Below are positions 16,424 through 25,527 of a stretch of DNA of 64,000 nucleotides, piece by piece; the stretch's first letter is position 1, and each line of letters begins with the position of its first letter. Below the pieces are notes generated by a model. The model made no database searches and had not been told where the DNA came from. It saw only the letters and a list, made by a program, of their open reading frames with translations. The stretch comes from Methylobacteriaceae bacterium (GTDB lineage: Bacteria > Pseudomonadota > Alphaproteobacteria > Rhizobiales > Beijerinckiaceae), in assembly GCA_020638195.1 (NCBI GenBank), contig JACKJC010000002.1, forward strand, positions 992,001 to 1,056,000, written 5' to 3'. The position numbers and the translations under genes are program-made.

Positions 16424-16795
16424 CTATTTACCGTCGCGGCACGGACGCGCTGCCACCACATCCGCCGTCTCGGCCCGATCGGCAATCGCCCTGCACTTTC
16501 CCGCCGCGCACAGCGTCCAGCCCTTCGGCACGGCGTCGGAGCGGCGCAGCAGCAGTTCCGGCAGCAGCGGCAGGTCGGGTGTCCAGCGCCAGAAGCGGCC
16601 GTCGAATTTGGCGTTCTCGCCCGGCTCCATGCCGGCGCCGGAGCCTTCGACGCTGGCCTCGACGATGCGCAGGCCGCGCTGCTCTACCCGCCAATGCTCT
16701 ACCCAGAGCGTCTTCTGGACCGAATGCGTCCAGGACAGGGTGAAGGCGGAGGCCGCGAGGACGAGCGTCTTCGCGCCGACCACGCACAGGCTCAT
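16424..16795 (-). CDS. DUF1850 protein, TRAP-associated
   Basis: The 123-residue product has a signal-like or anchoring hydrophobic N-terminus and the DUF1850 pattern FTLSWTHSVQKTLWVEHWRV, GLRIVEASVEGSGAGMEPGE and DLPLLPELLLRRS. DUF1850 proteins are found beside TAXI-type TRAP transporters and are thought to be periplasmic accessories; the exact role is unknown. The start codon overlaps the stop of the permease gene in an ATGA, so the two are probably translationally coupled. Confidence 0.85.
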   Translation of the reverse strand: MSLCVVGAKTLVLAASAFTLSWTHSVQKTLWVEHWRVEQRGLRIVEASVEGSGAGMEPGENAKFDGRFWRWTPDLPLLPELLLRRSDAVPKGWTLCAAGKCRAIADRAETADVVAARPCRDGK

Positions 16796-18957
16796 GCGGG
16801 CTTCGGTCGGCGCGCGTAGAGGTAGGCGATGAAGCCGGCGGCCAAAATATAGCCGGTCGTCAGGAGAGGCCCCGCGCCGAGGCCGAACCGTTTGGTGATT
16901 TCGGTCAGCGGGTCCGCGCCGACGATCAGAACCGCTGCGACGAACGGCCAGGCGCGTTCGGGCCAGGTCAGCGCGCGGTTGAAATAGCCGATGGCCGCGA
17001 CGCCCCAAAGACCGATTGCCAGCAGGGTTTCCGATACTGCCCAGAGAACCGTCAGCAGGAATTGCGAATTCGACATGCCGGGGTCGGCCTGCAGCATCAG
17101 GGAATGATCGTAGACCGCGATATAGGGGATGACGAAGCCCGCGAGAGAAATGCGGACGGCCTGATTGGCGATCGAGAAGCCGCTCGCCTGCGCGATCGGC
17201 GCGGCGGCGAAGGCGGCGAGCGCGACCGGCGGCGTCAGGTCCGCGATGATGCCGAAATAGAAAACGAACATGTGGCTGATCAGCAGCGGTACGCCGAGCT
17301 TCAGCAGCGCCGGCGCGGCCAGCGACGAAGTGATGATGTAGGTGGGGATCGTGGGGATGCCCATGCCGAGCACGAGGCTCGTGATCATGGTCAGCACCAG
17401 CGACAGGAAGATGCTGGCCTTGCCGATCGACACGACCCAATTGCCGAACACGGTGGCGATGCCGGTCAGCGTCATGGTGCCGACGACCATGCCGACGACA
17501 GCGCAGGCGATGCCGACGGGCAGCGCCTGGCGCGCGCCCTCGATCAGCGCGTCGCGGCACATCAGCAGCGTGTCGCGTCCGCCCTTGAGCGCGAGATTGA
17601 GCGCGATCAGCGCCAGCACGATCAGCAGCACCAGTTCGACGCCCTGAACGCGGAAGCCCAGAACCGTGAACTCCTTGGCGAAGAAGACGCTGCACAGGAT
17701 TCCGAGCGCGATCCAGAACAGGCTGCGCAATACACCCGCCGGCACCCGGCCCGACAGAGGCATGCCGAGGATGATGACAACCGTCAGCGCCAGCGACAGC
17801 GCGCCGGCGAACAGGGGCGTATAGCCGGCGAAGAGCAGGTAGACGAGCACGGCGAGCGGCAGCAGCAGCGGCCAGCGCCGCATCAGCGCCTTGCGAGCAG
17901 ACGGCAGCTGGTCCTTCGGCAGGCCGAACAGGCCGAGACGGCCGGCTTCCAGATGCACCATCCAGAAGGCCGAGGCGAAATAGAGCAGCGCGGGAATGAT
18001 CGCGGCCTTGGCGACCTCGGCGTACTGGATGCCGAGCGTCTCGGCCATGATGAAGGCGACCGCGCCCATGACCGGCGGCATGATCTGCCCGCCCATCGAG
18101 GCTGTGGCTTCCACGCCGCCGGCAAACGCCGACTTGTAGCCGAAGCGCTTCATCAAGGGGATCGTGAACTGGCCGACCGTCACGACATTGGCGATGCCGG
18201 AGCCCGAGATCATGCCCATGAAGGCCGATGAAATGACCGCGACCTTCGCCGGACCGCCGCGCGAATGGCCGACCGCCCCCATGGCGACGTCGTTGAACAG
18301 GCTGATCATGCCGGCGCGCTCGAGAAAGGCGCCGAACAGGATGAAGAGGTAGATGTAGGTCGCCGAAACCGCGATCGGCGTCGAATAGATGCCCTCGGTG
18401 CCGAAGGCCATCTGGTCGACCACCTGATGAAGGTCGAACGGCCGGTGGTCGAAGGGCGCGGGCAGGAGGTGGCCCCACAGGCAATAGGCGACGAACAGGC
18501 CGGTCACCAGCGGCAGCGCGATGCCGAGCAGGCGGTAGCCCGCATAGAAGACCAGCGCGATGAAGACGATGCCGACCCACAGGTCGGTTTCCGTCAGATC
18601 GCCCGCGCGCTGGATGAGATCGACGTAGAACACCCAATGGTAGAGGTTCACGCCCATGCTGATGACGCCGAGCGTCCAGCCGAATATGCGACCGGCCGTG
18701 CTGGTCGAGCGATGGTTGGCGACCAGCGCGAATGCGATCAGCATCAGGAAACCGACGTGGACCGCACGTACGACTTCAGACGGCAGGATCGAATAGACGG
18801 CGGTGAATATCTGGAAGGCCGAGAACAGAAAGGCGATGGCGGCGAGCGTCACGCCCCAAAGTCCCGGCCCCATGCCGGGCGGCAGGCCGTGTTCCACATC
18901 GACGGCGGGCGCGCTCGGATGCGCGAGATCCGAAGCGCTGATCGCAGGTTGGCTCAC
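16792..18957 (-). CDS. TRAP transporter permease, fused small and large subunits
   Basis: The 721-residue product is the 4TM/12TM fusion typical of TAXI-type TRAP systems. Residues 1-190 carry the small four-helix subunit (DctQ-like); the remainder is the large DctM-like subunit with its long hydrophobic helices and the conserved segments GSGIANVVTVGQFTIPLMKRFG and MGMGIPTIPTY. It uses a sodium or proton gradient to drive uptake of a ligand delivered by the binding protein. The gene lies 63 bases downstream of the TAXI gene and overlaps the DUF1850 gene at its end. The substrate cannot be told from sequence; TAXI systems are reported for glutamate and other carboxylates. Confidence 0.95.
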   Translation of the reverse strand: MSQPAISASDLAHPSAPAVDVEHGLPPGMGPGLWGVTLAAIAFLFSAFQIFTAVYSILPSEVVRAVHVGFLMLIAFALVANHRSTSTAGRIFGWTLGVISMGVNLYHWVFYVDLIQRAGDLTETDLWVGIVFIALVFYAGYRLLGIALPLVTGLFVAYCLWGHLLPAPFDHRPFDLHQVVDQMAFGTEGIYSTPIAVSATYIYLFILFGAFLERAGMISLFNDVAMGAVGHSRGGPAKVAVISSAFMGMISGSGIANVVTVGQFTIPLMKRFGYKSAFAGGVEATASMGGQIMPPVMGAVAFIMAETLGIQYAEVAKAAIIPALLYFASAFWMVHLEAGRLGLFGLPKDQLPSARKALMRRWPLLLPLAVLVYLLFAGYTPLFAGALSLALTVVIILGMPLSGRVPAGVLRSLFWIALGILCSVFFAKEFTVLGFRVQGVELVLLIVLALIALNLALKGGRDTLLMCRDALIEGARQALPVGIACAVVGMVVGTMTLTGIATVFGNWVVSIGKASIFLSLVLTMITSLVLGMGIPTIPTYIITSSLAAPALLKLGVPLLISHMFVFYFGIIADLTPPVALAAFAAAPIAQASGFSIANQAVRISLAGFVIPYIAVYDHSLMLQADPGMSNSQFLLTVLWAVSETLLAIGLWGVAAIGYFNRALTWPERAWPFVAAVLIVGADPLTEITKRFGLGAGPLLTTGYILAAGFIAYLYARRPKPA

Positions 18958-19020
18958 GGGGGTCGTCCGGGTGTGAAAGGGTTGGGCGGCGCCGGCGTCA
19001 GGCCGGCGCCAGAGGCGAAC

Positions 19021-19989
19021 CTACTTCAGGACGCCCTTTTCCTTGTAGTATTTCGCGGCGCCGGGATGCAGCGGCACGGGCATGCCGTCGAGCGCCGTCT
19101 CGAGCTTGATCGCCTTGGCCGCCGCATGCGCCGCCTGAAGGTCGGGCAGCGATTCGAAGATCGACTTGGCCATGCCATAGGCGACGTCATCTGGCACCTT
19201 GGCGCTGGTGATCAGATAGTTCTTGACCGCGGCGGTCGGCACGTCCGCCGTCTGTCCCTCGTAGGTGCCCTTCGGGATCGTCACCTTCACGTAGGGAGCG
19301 CCGACCTTGTCGACGATCGAGGCCGGAATCTCGACAACGGTGATCGGCACGGAATTGGCGAGGTCGCGGATCGAGGCGACGCCGAGGCCGGCGGACTGGA
19401 GCGTCGCGTCGAGCTGGCGGTTCTTGATGAGTTCGACGGATTCGCCGAAGGGCAGATACTCGACCTTGCCGAGGTCCTTGTAGTCGATGCCGGCGGCCTT
19501 GAGAATCGCGCGGGCGTTGAGTTCGGTGCCCGACTTCGGCGCGCCGACCGACAGGCGCTTGCCCTTGAGATCGGCGAGCGTCTTGATGCCGGAATCCTTG
19601 GAGGCCACCACCTGGATGTAGTTGGCGTAGATGCCGGCGACGCCGCGCAACTTGTCCAGCTTGGTCTTGAAACCCACCTCGGTATTTCCGTTCCAGGCGT
19701 CCGCGACGCTGTCGCCGAGCGCGAAGGCGAGTTCGCCCTTCCCCTGCTGGATCAGATTGAGGTTCTCGACCGAGGCCTTGGTCGATTGCACGGAGGGGCG
19801 CACGCCCTTCATCTTCTCGGAGAAGATTTTCGAAAGCGCGACGCCGAGCGGGTAGTACACGCCCGATGTGCCGCCAGTCAGAATGTTGATGAATTGCTCG
19901 GCGCGCGCGGAGCCGGCGCCGGCGAGGCCGAAGGCGAGCGTAAGTGCGACCGCGCGGCCGAACCGCGACGGGCGTTGGAACATGGACAT
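19021..19989 (-). CDS. TAXI-family TRAP solute-binding protein
   Basis: The 322-residue product has a clear signal peptide cut after Ser-Ala-Arg-Ala near residue 29. The mature protein starts with the TAXI pattern FINILTGGTSGVYYPLGVALSKIF and continues with the two-lobed binding fold, including GELAFALGDSVADAWNG and VGAPKSGTELNARAIL. It captures the substrate in the periplasm and passes it to the fused permease. I chose the start at 19989 because GGAGGG is placed seven bases before it; an earlier Met at 20004 lacks such a site. It is the first gene of the three-gene transporter unit. Confidence 0.95.
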   Translation of the reverse strand: MSMFQRPSRFGRAVALTLAFGLAGAGSARAEQFINILTGGTSGVYYPLGVALSKIFSEKMKGVRPSVQSTKASVENLNLIQQGKGELAFALGDSVADAWNGNTEVGFKTKLDKLRGVAGIYANYIQVVASKDSGIKTLADLKGKRLSVGAPKSGTELNARAILKAAGIDYKDLGKVEYLPFGESVELIKNRQLDATLQSAGLGVASIRDLANSVPITVVEIPASIVDKVGAPYVKVTIPKGTYEGQTADVPTAAVKNYLITSAKVPDDVAYGMAKSIFESLPDLQAAHAAAKAIKLETALDGMPVPLHPGAAKYYKEKGVLK

Positions 19990-20095
19990 GAAACCCTCCC
20001 TCATATCCCCAGTGTTTTGAAGCGTTTGATGGCAGTTGGGGCCGCGAGCATCCTGTCTGCCCGCTGGCATGTCAACCTCGGTCGACGCTCATTAA

Positions 20096-20530
20096 TTAGC
20101 GCGGCGGGATCGAATATGTGCCCACCGCATGGGCGACCGCGTCGTCGCGACCGGCGGAATGGATATAGACCTCGCCGACGGCGAGCTTCTTGCCGAGCTT
20201 GAGCAGCCGGCAATCGCCGACGATGTCGCCGGGCTCAGGCTTCGACATGAAATTGATGGTCAGATTCGTCGTCACCGCCATAGGCACCCAGCCGAGGGTG
20301 GCGAGCACGGCGATATACAGCGCGCAATCGGCCAGCCCGAACATGGCGGGGCCCGCGATCGTGCCCCCCGGCCGAAGATGGCGGTCGTGGAACGGCAGGC
20401 GCACGCGCGCGCGCATCGGCACAGCCTCCTCGATCATCATCGCCCCTTCCGTTGCGAAACTCTGCGGAAATTCCACCTGTAGAAGGCGTGTCAGTTCGGC
20501 TGGCCCAAGATGTTTGTCTGGCGCGTTCAT
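20096..20530 (-). CDS. PaaI-type hotdog-fold thioesterase
   Basis: The 144-residue product fits the single hotdog domain of the PaaI/4HBT family: VRLPFHDRHLRPGGTIAGPA with the His-Asp-Arg and the Gly-Gly-Thr helix start, and TTNLTINFMSKPEPGDI for the central strand. These enzymes hydrolyse acyl- or aryl-CoA thioesters. The substrate is not predictable. The gene lies divergent from the lipoprotein gene and about 100 bases upstream of the TAXI gene on the same strand, but its codon spacing gives no sign of a shared operon. Confidence 0.85.
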   Translation of the reverse strand: MNAPDKHLGPAELTRLLQVEFPQSFATEGAMMIEEAVPMRARVRLPFHDRHLRPGGTIAGPAMFGLADCALYIAVLATLGWVPMAVTTNLTINFMSKPEPGDIVGDCRLLKLGKKLAVGEVYIHSAGRDDAVAHAVGTYSIPPR

Positions 20531-20670
20531 CAATCGTCCCTGGTCGGCAGGCTTTTCGCCCACTGATATGTGAACAGGCGCGAATGTCCATCGCGATGGC
20601 TGCATTTGCGACAGGGGCCCGGCGGGGCTAAACCGTTCGCGTTCCCTTTCAGGAAAGTCGCACCTCCCGA

Positions 20671-21153
20671 ATGCCCTCCGTCCCTCGCGCTCTTCCCGGC
20701 CGTCTCGCTCTCGGCGCGCTCGGCGTCGCGGTGGCGATCGCGCTCGGCGGCTGCGGGAACGAGGCGGCGTGCGACAACGAGATCGTCAAGGACAAGGCGA
20801 TCGAGGCCGTGCGCGCCCAATATCCGAACGACGTCTCGAAGGAGCTGCTCAAGCGCGGCAGCGTCGCGGCGCTCGACCGGATCCTGAAAGAGAGGAAGCT
20901 CGACTACAAGGACGAGAAGCAGCTCGAGGTCGGCGCGCGCGCTGCCGTCAAGGAAATGGAGGAGGCCTGGAAGTCCGGCCGCTTCACGCTCGAAAATGCC
21001 TCCACGGTCGAATTCGATCCCAAGGCGAAAAAGGCCTTCTGCCGCGCGCGCATGGTGTTCATGACGACGTGGGGCATTTCCGTTCGCGATATCAATTACG
21101 ACGCCATGTTCAAGGACGGCCAGCTGAAGGTGACAGCGACGATCCTCAATTGA
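20671..21153 (+). CDS. Putative lipoprotein of unknown function
   Basis: The 160-residue product has a lipoprotein signal peptide with the lipobox Leu-Gly-Gly-Cys at about residue 28; the Cys would be lipidated. The mature part is charged and mostly helical (EIVKDKAIEAVRAQY, LDRILKERKL), with a Cys pair formed by ACDN near the start and FCRARM later. The second half has beta-strand-like MVFMTTWGISVRDINYDAMF. I do not recognise the family. It is divergent from the thioesterase gene. Confidence 0.65.
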   Translation: MPSVPRALPGRLALGALGVAVAIALGGCGNEAACDNEIVKDKAIEAVRAQYPNDVSKELLKRGSVAALDRILKERKLDYKDEKQLEVGARAAVKEMEEAWKSGRFTLENASTVEFDPKAKKAFCRARMVFMTTWGISVRDINYDAMFKDGQLKVTATILN

Positions 21154-21212
21154 GAACTTGTGATTTTATCACGCTATTTCATAATGTTGTTGCGTATTTC
21201 TAATGTTTCGAA

Positions 21213-21989
21213 TTACCGGAAAAGCCGGAACATCGAATAGCCTTTGGCGATGAAATAGCTGTCGATTCCCGCCCAGTCCGTGAGCGTGAGGCTGGCGTTG
21301 CGGATGGCGGCGCCGAATTGCGGAATGAAGATCAGCGCCAGCAGCAGCAGACCCGAAATGGCGGCGAAGCGATCGGCCTGGAGCTGCATATCCGCTGGCA
21401 GCCAGGGCCGCAGGACGCCGAACCCGTCGAAGCCGGGGATCGGCAACAGGTTCAGCACGAGCGCGGTCGCCTGCAGAAAGCCGAGAAAAGCGAGCGCGCT
21501 CCAGAAGGCGCCGCCGCCGCCCCGCATCGGCCAGTCCAGCCAGAAGGGAATCGCGATGGCGACGAGAAAGAGGAAGTTGGCGAGCGGCCCGGCGGCCGAT
21601 ACGAGGCTGTCCCAGAGACGGCTGCGCAGCGCAAGCCGCTCGATATAGACCGCGCCGCCGGGCAGGCCGATGCCGCCGAGCAGTACGAACAGGACCGGCA
21701 GGCCGAAGGTCAGCATGGGCTGCGCATAGGCCATGGGATCGAGCGAGAGATAGCCGCGCGTTTCCACCGATCGGTCGCCGCCGAGCCAGCCGGCGAGCGC
21801 ATGCGCCGATTCGTGCAGGCAGAGCGAGACGATCCAGCCGAGCACGACGAAGGCGACGACGAGGACGTTGGCGCTGGAGCGGCCGAGATACAGAATCGCG
21901 CCGAAGCCGATGAAGCCGGCGAGGATGATGAGAAAGCGTAGCGACAGGGGGCAATTCCAAATCTGGGAGGGCGGCCGGTTCGGCGCCAA
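21213..21989 (-). CDS. Site-2-protease-family (M50) membrane metalloprotease
   Basis: The recognisable protein is about 245-260 residues with six or so hydrophobic helices. The zinc-site motif HESAH lies in SLCLHESAHALAGWLGG near residue 60, and the third ligand is in the LNLLPIPGFDGFGVL stretch (the NxxPxxxxDG-type motif). This is the rhomboid-independent M50 fold that cuts transmembrane substrates or works as a compact orphan protease. No ATG codon lies at the expected start; TTG at 21989 or CTG at 21947 are possible, and neither has a good ribosome-binding site. The gene diverges from the enoyl-CoA hydratase gene. The coordinates use the TTG; the start is uncertain. Confidence 0.75.
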   Translation of the reverse strand: MAPNRPPSQIWNCPLSLRFLIILAGFIGFGAILYLGRSSANVLVVAFVVLGWIVSLCLHESAHALAGWLGGDRSVETRGYLSLDPMAYAQPMLTFGLPVLFVLLGGIGLPGGAVYIERLALRSRLWDSLVSAAGPLANFLFLVAIAIPFWLDWPMRGGGGAFWSALAFLGFLQATALVLNLLPIPGFDGFGVLRPWLPADMQLQADRFAAISGLLLLALIFIPQFGAAIRNASLTLTDWAGIDSYFIAKGYSMFRLFR

Positions 21990-22080
21990 TTTGCGAGCGT
22001 CCGGCTTCCCGTTCAAGCCCGCGGCGGTCAGACGCGGCGGGCTTCTTGCCGGCGGCGGCAAAGAGAGTGATTGTGCCCCC

Positions 22081-22905
22081 ATGAACACCGCCGCCCGCGT
22101 CGCCCAAGCCGACGCCCCGCTCCTGCGCCGCGATTTGCGCGCCGACGGGGTCCTGACCCTCACGCTGTCGCGTCCGCAGGCGCGCAACGCCCTGTCCATC
22201 GCCATGCTGGACGCGCTGAGCGCTGCTTTTGCAGACATTGCCGCCGACCGCAGCGTTCGTGTCGTCGTTCTGGCCGCCGAGGGGCCGGCCTTTTCGTCGG
22301 GCCACGACCTCAAGGAGATCACCGCCGCCCGCGCCGGAGCCGACGGCGGTCGCGCCTTTTTCGAGGACACGCTGACACGTTGCGCGAAAATGATGCAGCA
22401 GGTCGTCGCCCTGCCCCAACCCGTCATCGCGGCGGTCGAGGGCATCGCCTCGGCGGCCGGCTGCCAGCTTGTCGCGACCTGCGATCTCGCCATTGCCGGC
22501 GACAAGGCGCAATTCTGCACGCCGGGCGTCAATATCGGCCTGTTCTGCTCGACGCCGATGGTCGCGCTCTCGCGCAATCTGTCGCGCAAGCATGCGATGG
22601 AAATGTTGCTGTCTGGCGACATGTTCGACGCCGCCGACGCCGAGCGCTTCGGCCTCGTCAATCGCGTCGCGCCGGCCGGCGGCGCGCTCGATGCCGCGCT
22701 GGCTCTGGCGGGCAAGATCGCGTCGAAATCGACGATGACCGTCAAGATCGGCAAGCGCGCCTTCTACGAGCAAGCGGAGATGAGGCTCGGCGAAGCCTAT
22801 GATTACGCCAGCCGCGTGATGGTCGAAAACCTGCTCGCGCGCGACGCTGACGAGGGTATTTCCGCCTTCGTGCAGAAGCGCGCGCCGAGCTGGGAGGACC
22901 GGTGA
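22081..22905 (+). CDS. Enoyl-CoA hydratase/isomerase family protein
   Basis: The 274-residue product has the crotonase fold. The acyl-CoA oxyanion regions are GPAFSSGHDLKEI (first Gly-His-Asp) and IASAAGCQLVATCDLAIAG. The sequence FSSGHDLKE and the early RPQARNALSIAMLDAL resemble the ECHDC3 branch of the family, in which the classical glutamate pair is not fully kept; here the second position is Cys-Gln-Leu-Val. That makes ordinary beta-oxidation hydratase activity less certain. The next gene starts inside the stop codon of this one (GTGA), so both are likely translated together. Confidence 0.9.
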   Translation: MNTAARVAQADAPLLRRDLRADGVLTLTLSRPQARNALSIAMLDALSAAFADIAADRSVRVVVLAAEGPAFSSGHDLKEITAARAGADGGRAFFEDTLTRCAKMMQQVVALPQPVIAAVEGIASAAGCQLVATCDLAIAGDKAQFCTPGVNIGLFCSTPMVALSRNLSRKHAMEMLLSGDMFDAADAERFGLVNRVAPAGGALDAALALAGKIASKSTMTVKIGKRAFYEQAEMRLGEAYDYASRVMVENLLARDADEGISAFVQKRAPSWEDR

Positions 22906-23708
22906 TCGCCGTGCGGCGGGCGGCGACGCTCGCATTCGGGGTCGCGTTCGCGACCGCCTCGGCGCTCGCTCAAACGCCCGCCGGCAAATCCTACCAAGCG
23001 CTGACGGCGACCTATGACCGTTCGACGGAGAACGATGCGGACCTTGCGGCGTTGGTCAAGCAGACCCGCGCGGCGATCGACGCAAAGGACGCAGCCGCGC
23101 TTGCCGATCTGATCTCCGCCAAGTTCGTCGCGCTCGACTGCGCCGCAAATCCGCTGAAACCCTGCGCGCCGGGCAAGGCGAAGGCGGTCGGCGCGAAGAA
23201 CGCGCGGCCGATCGACCGCCTGCGCCTCGCCTTCTGCTGCGAAGGCAAGCCTTTGCCGGATATGCCGGTCGAGTCGCAGAACGAGACGATGTTCGCGATT
23301 CTCGCCGCCAACCTCATCAGCGGCGGGCTTTCCGCGAATCCGGACGCCAAGGGCGAATATTGCGCGCCCGCGCTGCCGCGCATCGATCGCAAGCGCGCGG
23401 CGGCCGCCGCCAGGGCCGCCGGCGTGGAGCCCGAGAACCTGCGCGTCGCTTCGGCGGTCATTCCGCTGCGCGCCAAGCCGGCCGCGGAGTCGGAAGCGAT
23501 CTCGCGGCTCGACATCGGCGACATCGCGCCCGTCGTTACGGACCTGACGGCCAATATCCCGTCCGGCTGGAACGCCATCGCCCTGCCCGACGGCGGAATC
23601 GGCTTTACCGATGCGCTGGGGCTGGACGAACTGACGCCCGGCGCGATCTGCTTCGGCAAGGACAAGGGGCGCTGGAAGATCGTCGCGACGATCCAGCGCG
23701 GCGGATGA
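22902..23708 (+). CDS. Secreted protein with a C-terminal SH3-like domain
   Basis: The 268-residue product starts at a GTG (22902) that overlaps the preceding stop codon, with GGGAGG nine bases upstream. A signal peptide is cut after Ala-Leu-Ala near residue 23. The middle part has several Cys (LDCAANPLKPCAPG, FCCEGKPL). The last 90 residues (NLRVASAVIPLRAKPAAE ... IGFTDALGL) have the pattern of a bacterial SH3-type domain, as found in cell-wall or periplasmic proteins. A similar arrangement occurs in alphaproteobacteria with unknown function. Why it should be coupled to an enoyl-CoA hydratase is not clear. Confidence 0.7.
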   Translation: MIAVRRAATLAFGVAFATASALAQTPAGKSYQALTATYDRSTENDADLAALVKQTRAAIDAKDAAALADLISAKFVALDCAANPLKPCAPGKAKAVGAKNARPIDRLRLAFCCEGKPLPDMPVESQNETMFAILAANLISGGLSANPDAKGEYCAPALPRIDRKRAAAAARAAGVEPENLRVASAVIPLRAKPAAESEAISRLDIGDIAPVVTDLTANIPSGWNAIALPDGGIGFTDALGLDELTPGAICFGKDKGRWKIVATIQRGG

Positions 23709-23804
23709 CAGCGCGCCGGACGCGTCTCGGCGCCATGAATTCGCCCTCCGGAACAGAAAACGCCCGGCGCGACGGCCGGGCGTAAACCGTTCGTGTTGAT
23801 CGCT

Positions 23805-24746
23805 TCAGTACTTGGCGACGACGGGCGCGGCCGAGCAGCAGTTGAAGTGATAGTTCAGGCCAGCCCGGACCACGTGTCCGTTCAAGCGGGTGCGGGCCTG
23901 CGAAACGGTGATCGACTGCAGCGCCGGGCCGGGCGGTCCGAACTGGGTCAGCACGACATTGTTCGTGAGGCTGCCGAGGTCGTAGTAGAGATATTCGAGC
24001 TTGGCGCTCCAGTTCGCGGCGAACTTCCACTCGCCGCCGGCGCCGAGCGCCCAGCCGAGACGGGTCGCGGACGTGCTGGCCGCGCCGAACGTCGGCTGAA
24101 TCGGCGGGCCAGGCGGATTCGTGACCGTCTGGACGATGGCCGCGCTGGCGCTCGCCTGGCCGAACGCCAGACCGCCGGTTGCATAGGCCAGCAGGGACGG
24201 CGTCGCCAGCAGGCCGAATCGGCCACGCACGGTCGCGAGATAGCCGAGCTTGGACGTCGTCGCGATATTCGAGATGTCCAGGCGGCCGGCCGGACCAGGA
24301 GGCGCGGCGATCGGAATTGCATTGACGATCGAGCCATTGGACGAGCCCGCGAAGACGCCCTGGATATCCGCCTCGAGGCCGACGAGCAGGCTCGGGGACA
24401 TCTGGTAGTTGAAACCGACCTGACCGCCGCCGATGAAGCCGCCCTTCGAGGCCGGCGCGACGCCACTCGCGCTGAGCGCGGCGGCGAGCGGAACATTGAC
24501 GAATGCGCCTGCAAGACCGGGGTTGACGAAGGCATTGCCGCCCGTGAGCCGCGTCGAGGGGTCGGCGGATCAGCCATAACCCGCGTTGAGGCCGGCGTAG
24601 AAACCGGTCCAGGTCATGATCGGAGCCGGCGCAACCGCAATTGGCGCCTTGCGCGACGGGAGATCAGCGGCGAAGACAGCGCCAGACGCGAGCACTGCTC
24701 CGGCAAGCGCCGCGGAAGCGCCTGAGAAACGAGCAAAACGGACCAC
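23805..24746 (-). pseudogene. Omp25-like outer-membrane protein interrupted by an in-frame TGA
   Basis: Read from a GTG at 24746 (GGGGGA lies seven bases upstream), the frame gives a signal peptide ending Val-Phe-Ala-Ala-Asp, the usual linker, then MTWTGFYAGLNAGYG typical of the Omp25/Omp31 porin family. Codon 59 is TGA (24572-24570). In relatives this position carries a Trp after AGYG, so one base (TGG to TGA) explains it. Beyond the stop the same frame continues for 255 codons without further damage, with the barrel strands and a C-terminal run ending in Lys-Tyr. Reasonable readings are a recent nonsense mutation or a sequencing error. A downstream Met at 24401 would start without a signal peptide. 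Confidence 0.8.
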
Positions 24747-24974
24747 TTTTATCCCCCAGAATTATCAGGCCGGACGCCTGAATTGATGACAGCAATCAAA
24801 TTCTTAGCTTAGCCGTAAGCGGAGCGATTGATACATGTTAACGTTTTGATGCGTTGGAAGCTCGCGTTGCGTGATTGCAACAATGTGACCATTGTTTTTG
24901 CATCCCCGCGTTATAGTACGCGCCCTTTTCCGGCGCGTCGTTGACGGCTAGGTGTAGGCATCTGCGAGTTTCCG

Positions 24975-25499
24975 ATGAATCACGACGCCTATTCCGACGC
25001 CTACATCCGCTCGATCCTGCGCACGACGAAGACGATCGCGCTGGTCGGCGCCTCCGCCAACGAGGCGCGGACCTCCTACATCGTGCTGAAATACCTTCTC
25101 GCACGTGGGTACCGGGTCATTCCGATCAATCCGGGGCTCGCCGGCAAGGAGATCCTTGGTCAACAGGTTTACGCCTCGCTCGCAGATCTGCCCGAGCCCG
25201 TCGACATGATCGACGTGTTCCGTAATTCCGAGGCCGCCGGCAAGGTGGTCGACGAGGTTCTGGCCCTGTCCTGGGCGCCGAAGACCATCTGGATGCAGCT
25301 CTCCGTCCGCAACGACGAGGCCGCCGGGCGCGCGGAAGCCAAGGGCCTGCAGGTCGTCATGAACCGCTGCCCGAAGATCGAATGGGGGCGGCTGTCGGGC
25401 GAGATTTCCTGGGGCGGCATCAATTCACGCATCCTGTCGGCGAAGAAGCCGACGATGATGGCGGGGTTCCAGAAGCTGTCGGTCGACAAGGACGGATGA
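24975..25499 (+). CDS. CoA-binding Rossmann-fold protein (YccU-like)
   Basis: The 174-residue product is a single CoA-binding domain of the type found in the first part of succinyl-CoA synthetase alpha. The nucleotide loop is ALVGASANEARTSY, and YLLARGYRVIPINPG is the second strand-helix. The YFRNSEAAGKVVDEVL-like stretch and the Cys in MNRCPKIEW complete the usual pattern. Free-standing members of this family are widespread and their role is not settled. It starts after a 228-base gap divergent from the broken porin and is followed by an MFS gene. Confidence 0.88.
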   Translation: MNHDAYSDAYIRSILRTTKTIALVGASANEARTSYIVLKYLLARGYRVIPINPGLAGKEILGQQVYASLADLPEPVDMIDVFRNSEAAGKVVDEVLALSWAPKTIWMQLSVRNDEAAGRAEAKGLQVVMNRCPKIEWGRLSGEISWGGINSRILSAKKPTMMAGFQKLSVDKDG

Positions 25500-25527
25500 G
25501 TTTTCGCGCCGCAATCGGGGGCGGCCC

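Noticed and set aside
17062..18231. A long plus-strand frame opposite the TRAP permease
   Set aside because: It has the Gln/Arg/Asp/His-rich composition typical of an antisense shadow of a membrane protein gene.
24570..24572. Selenocysteine at the TGA of the porin
   Set aside because: The position is a Trp in relatives, the protein is a structural barrel and no stem-loop of the SECIS type was seen directly after the codon.
24783..24799. TTGAT-N7-ATCAA upstream of the porin as an FNR/FixK site
   Set aside because: The known site needs a spacer of four bases; the seven here do not fit.
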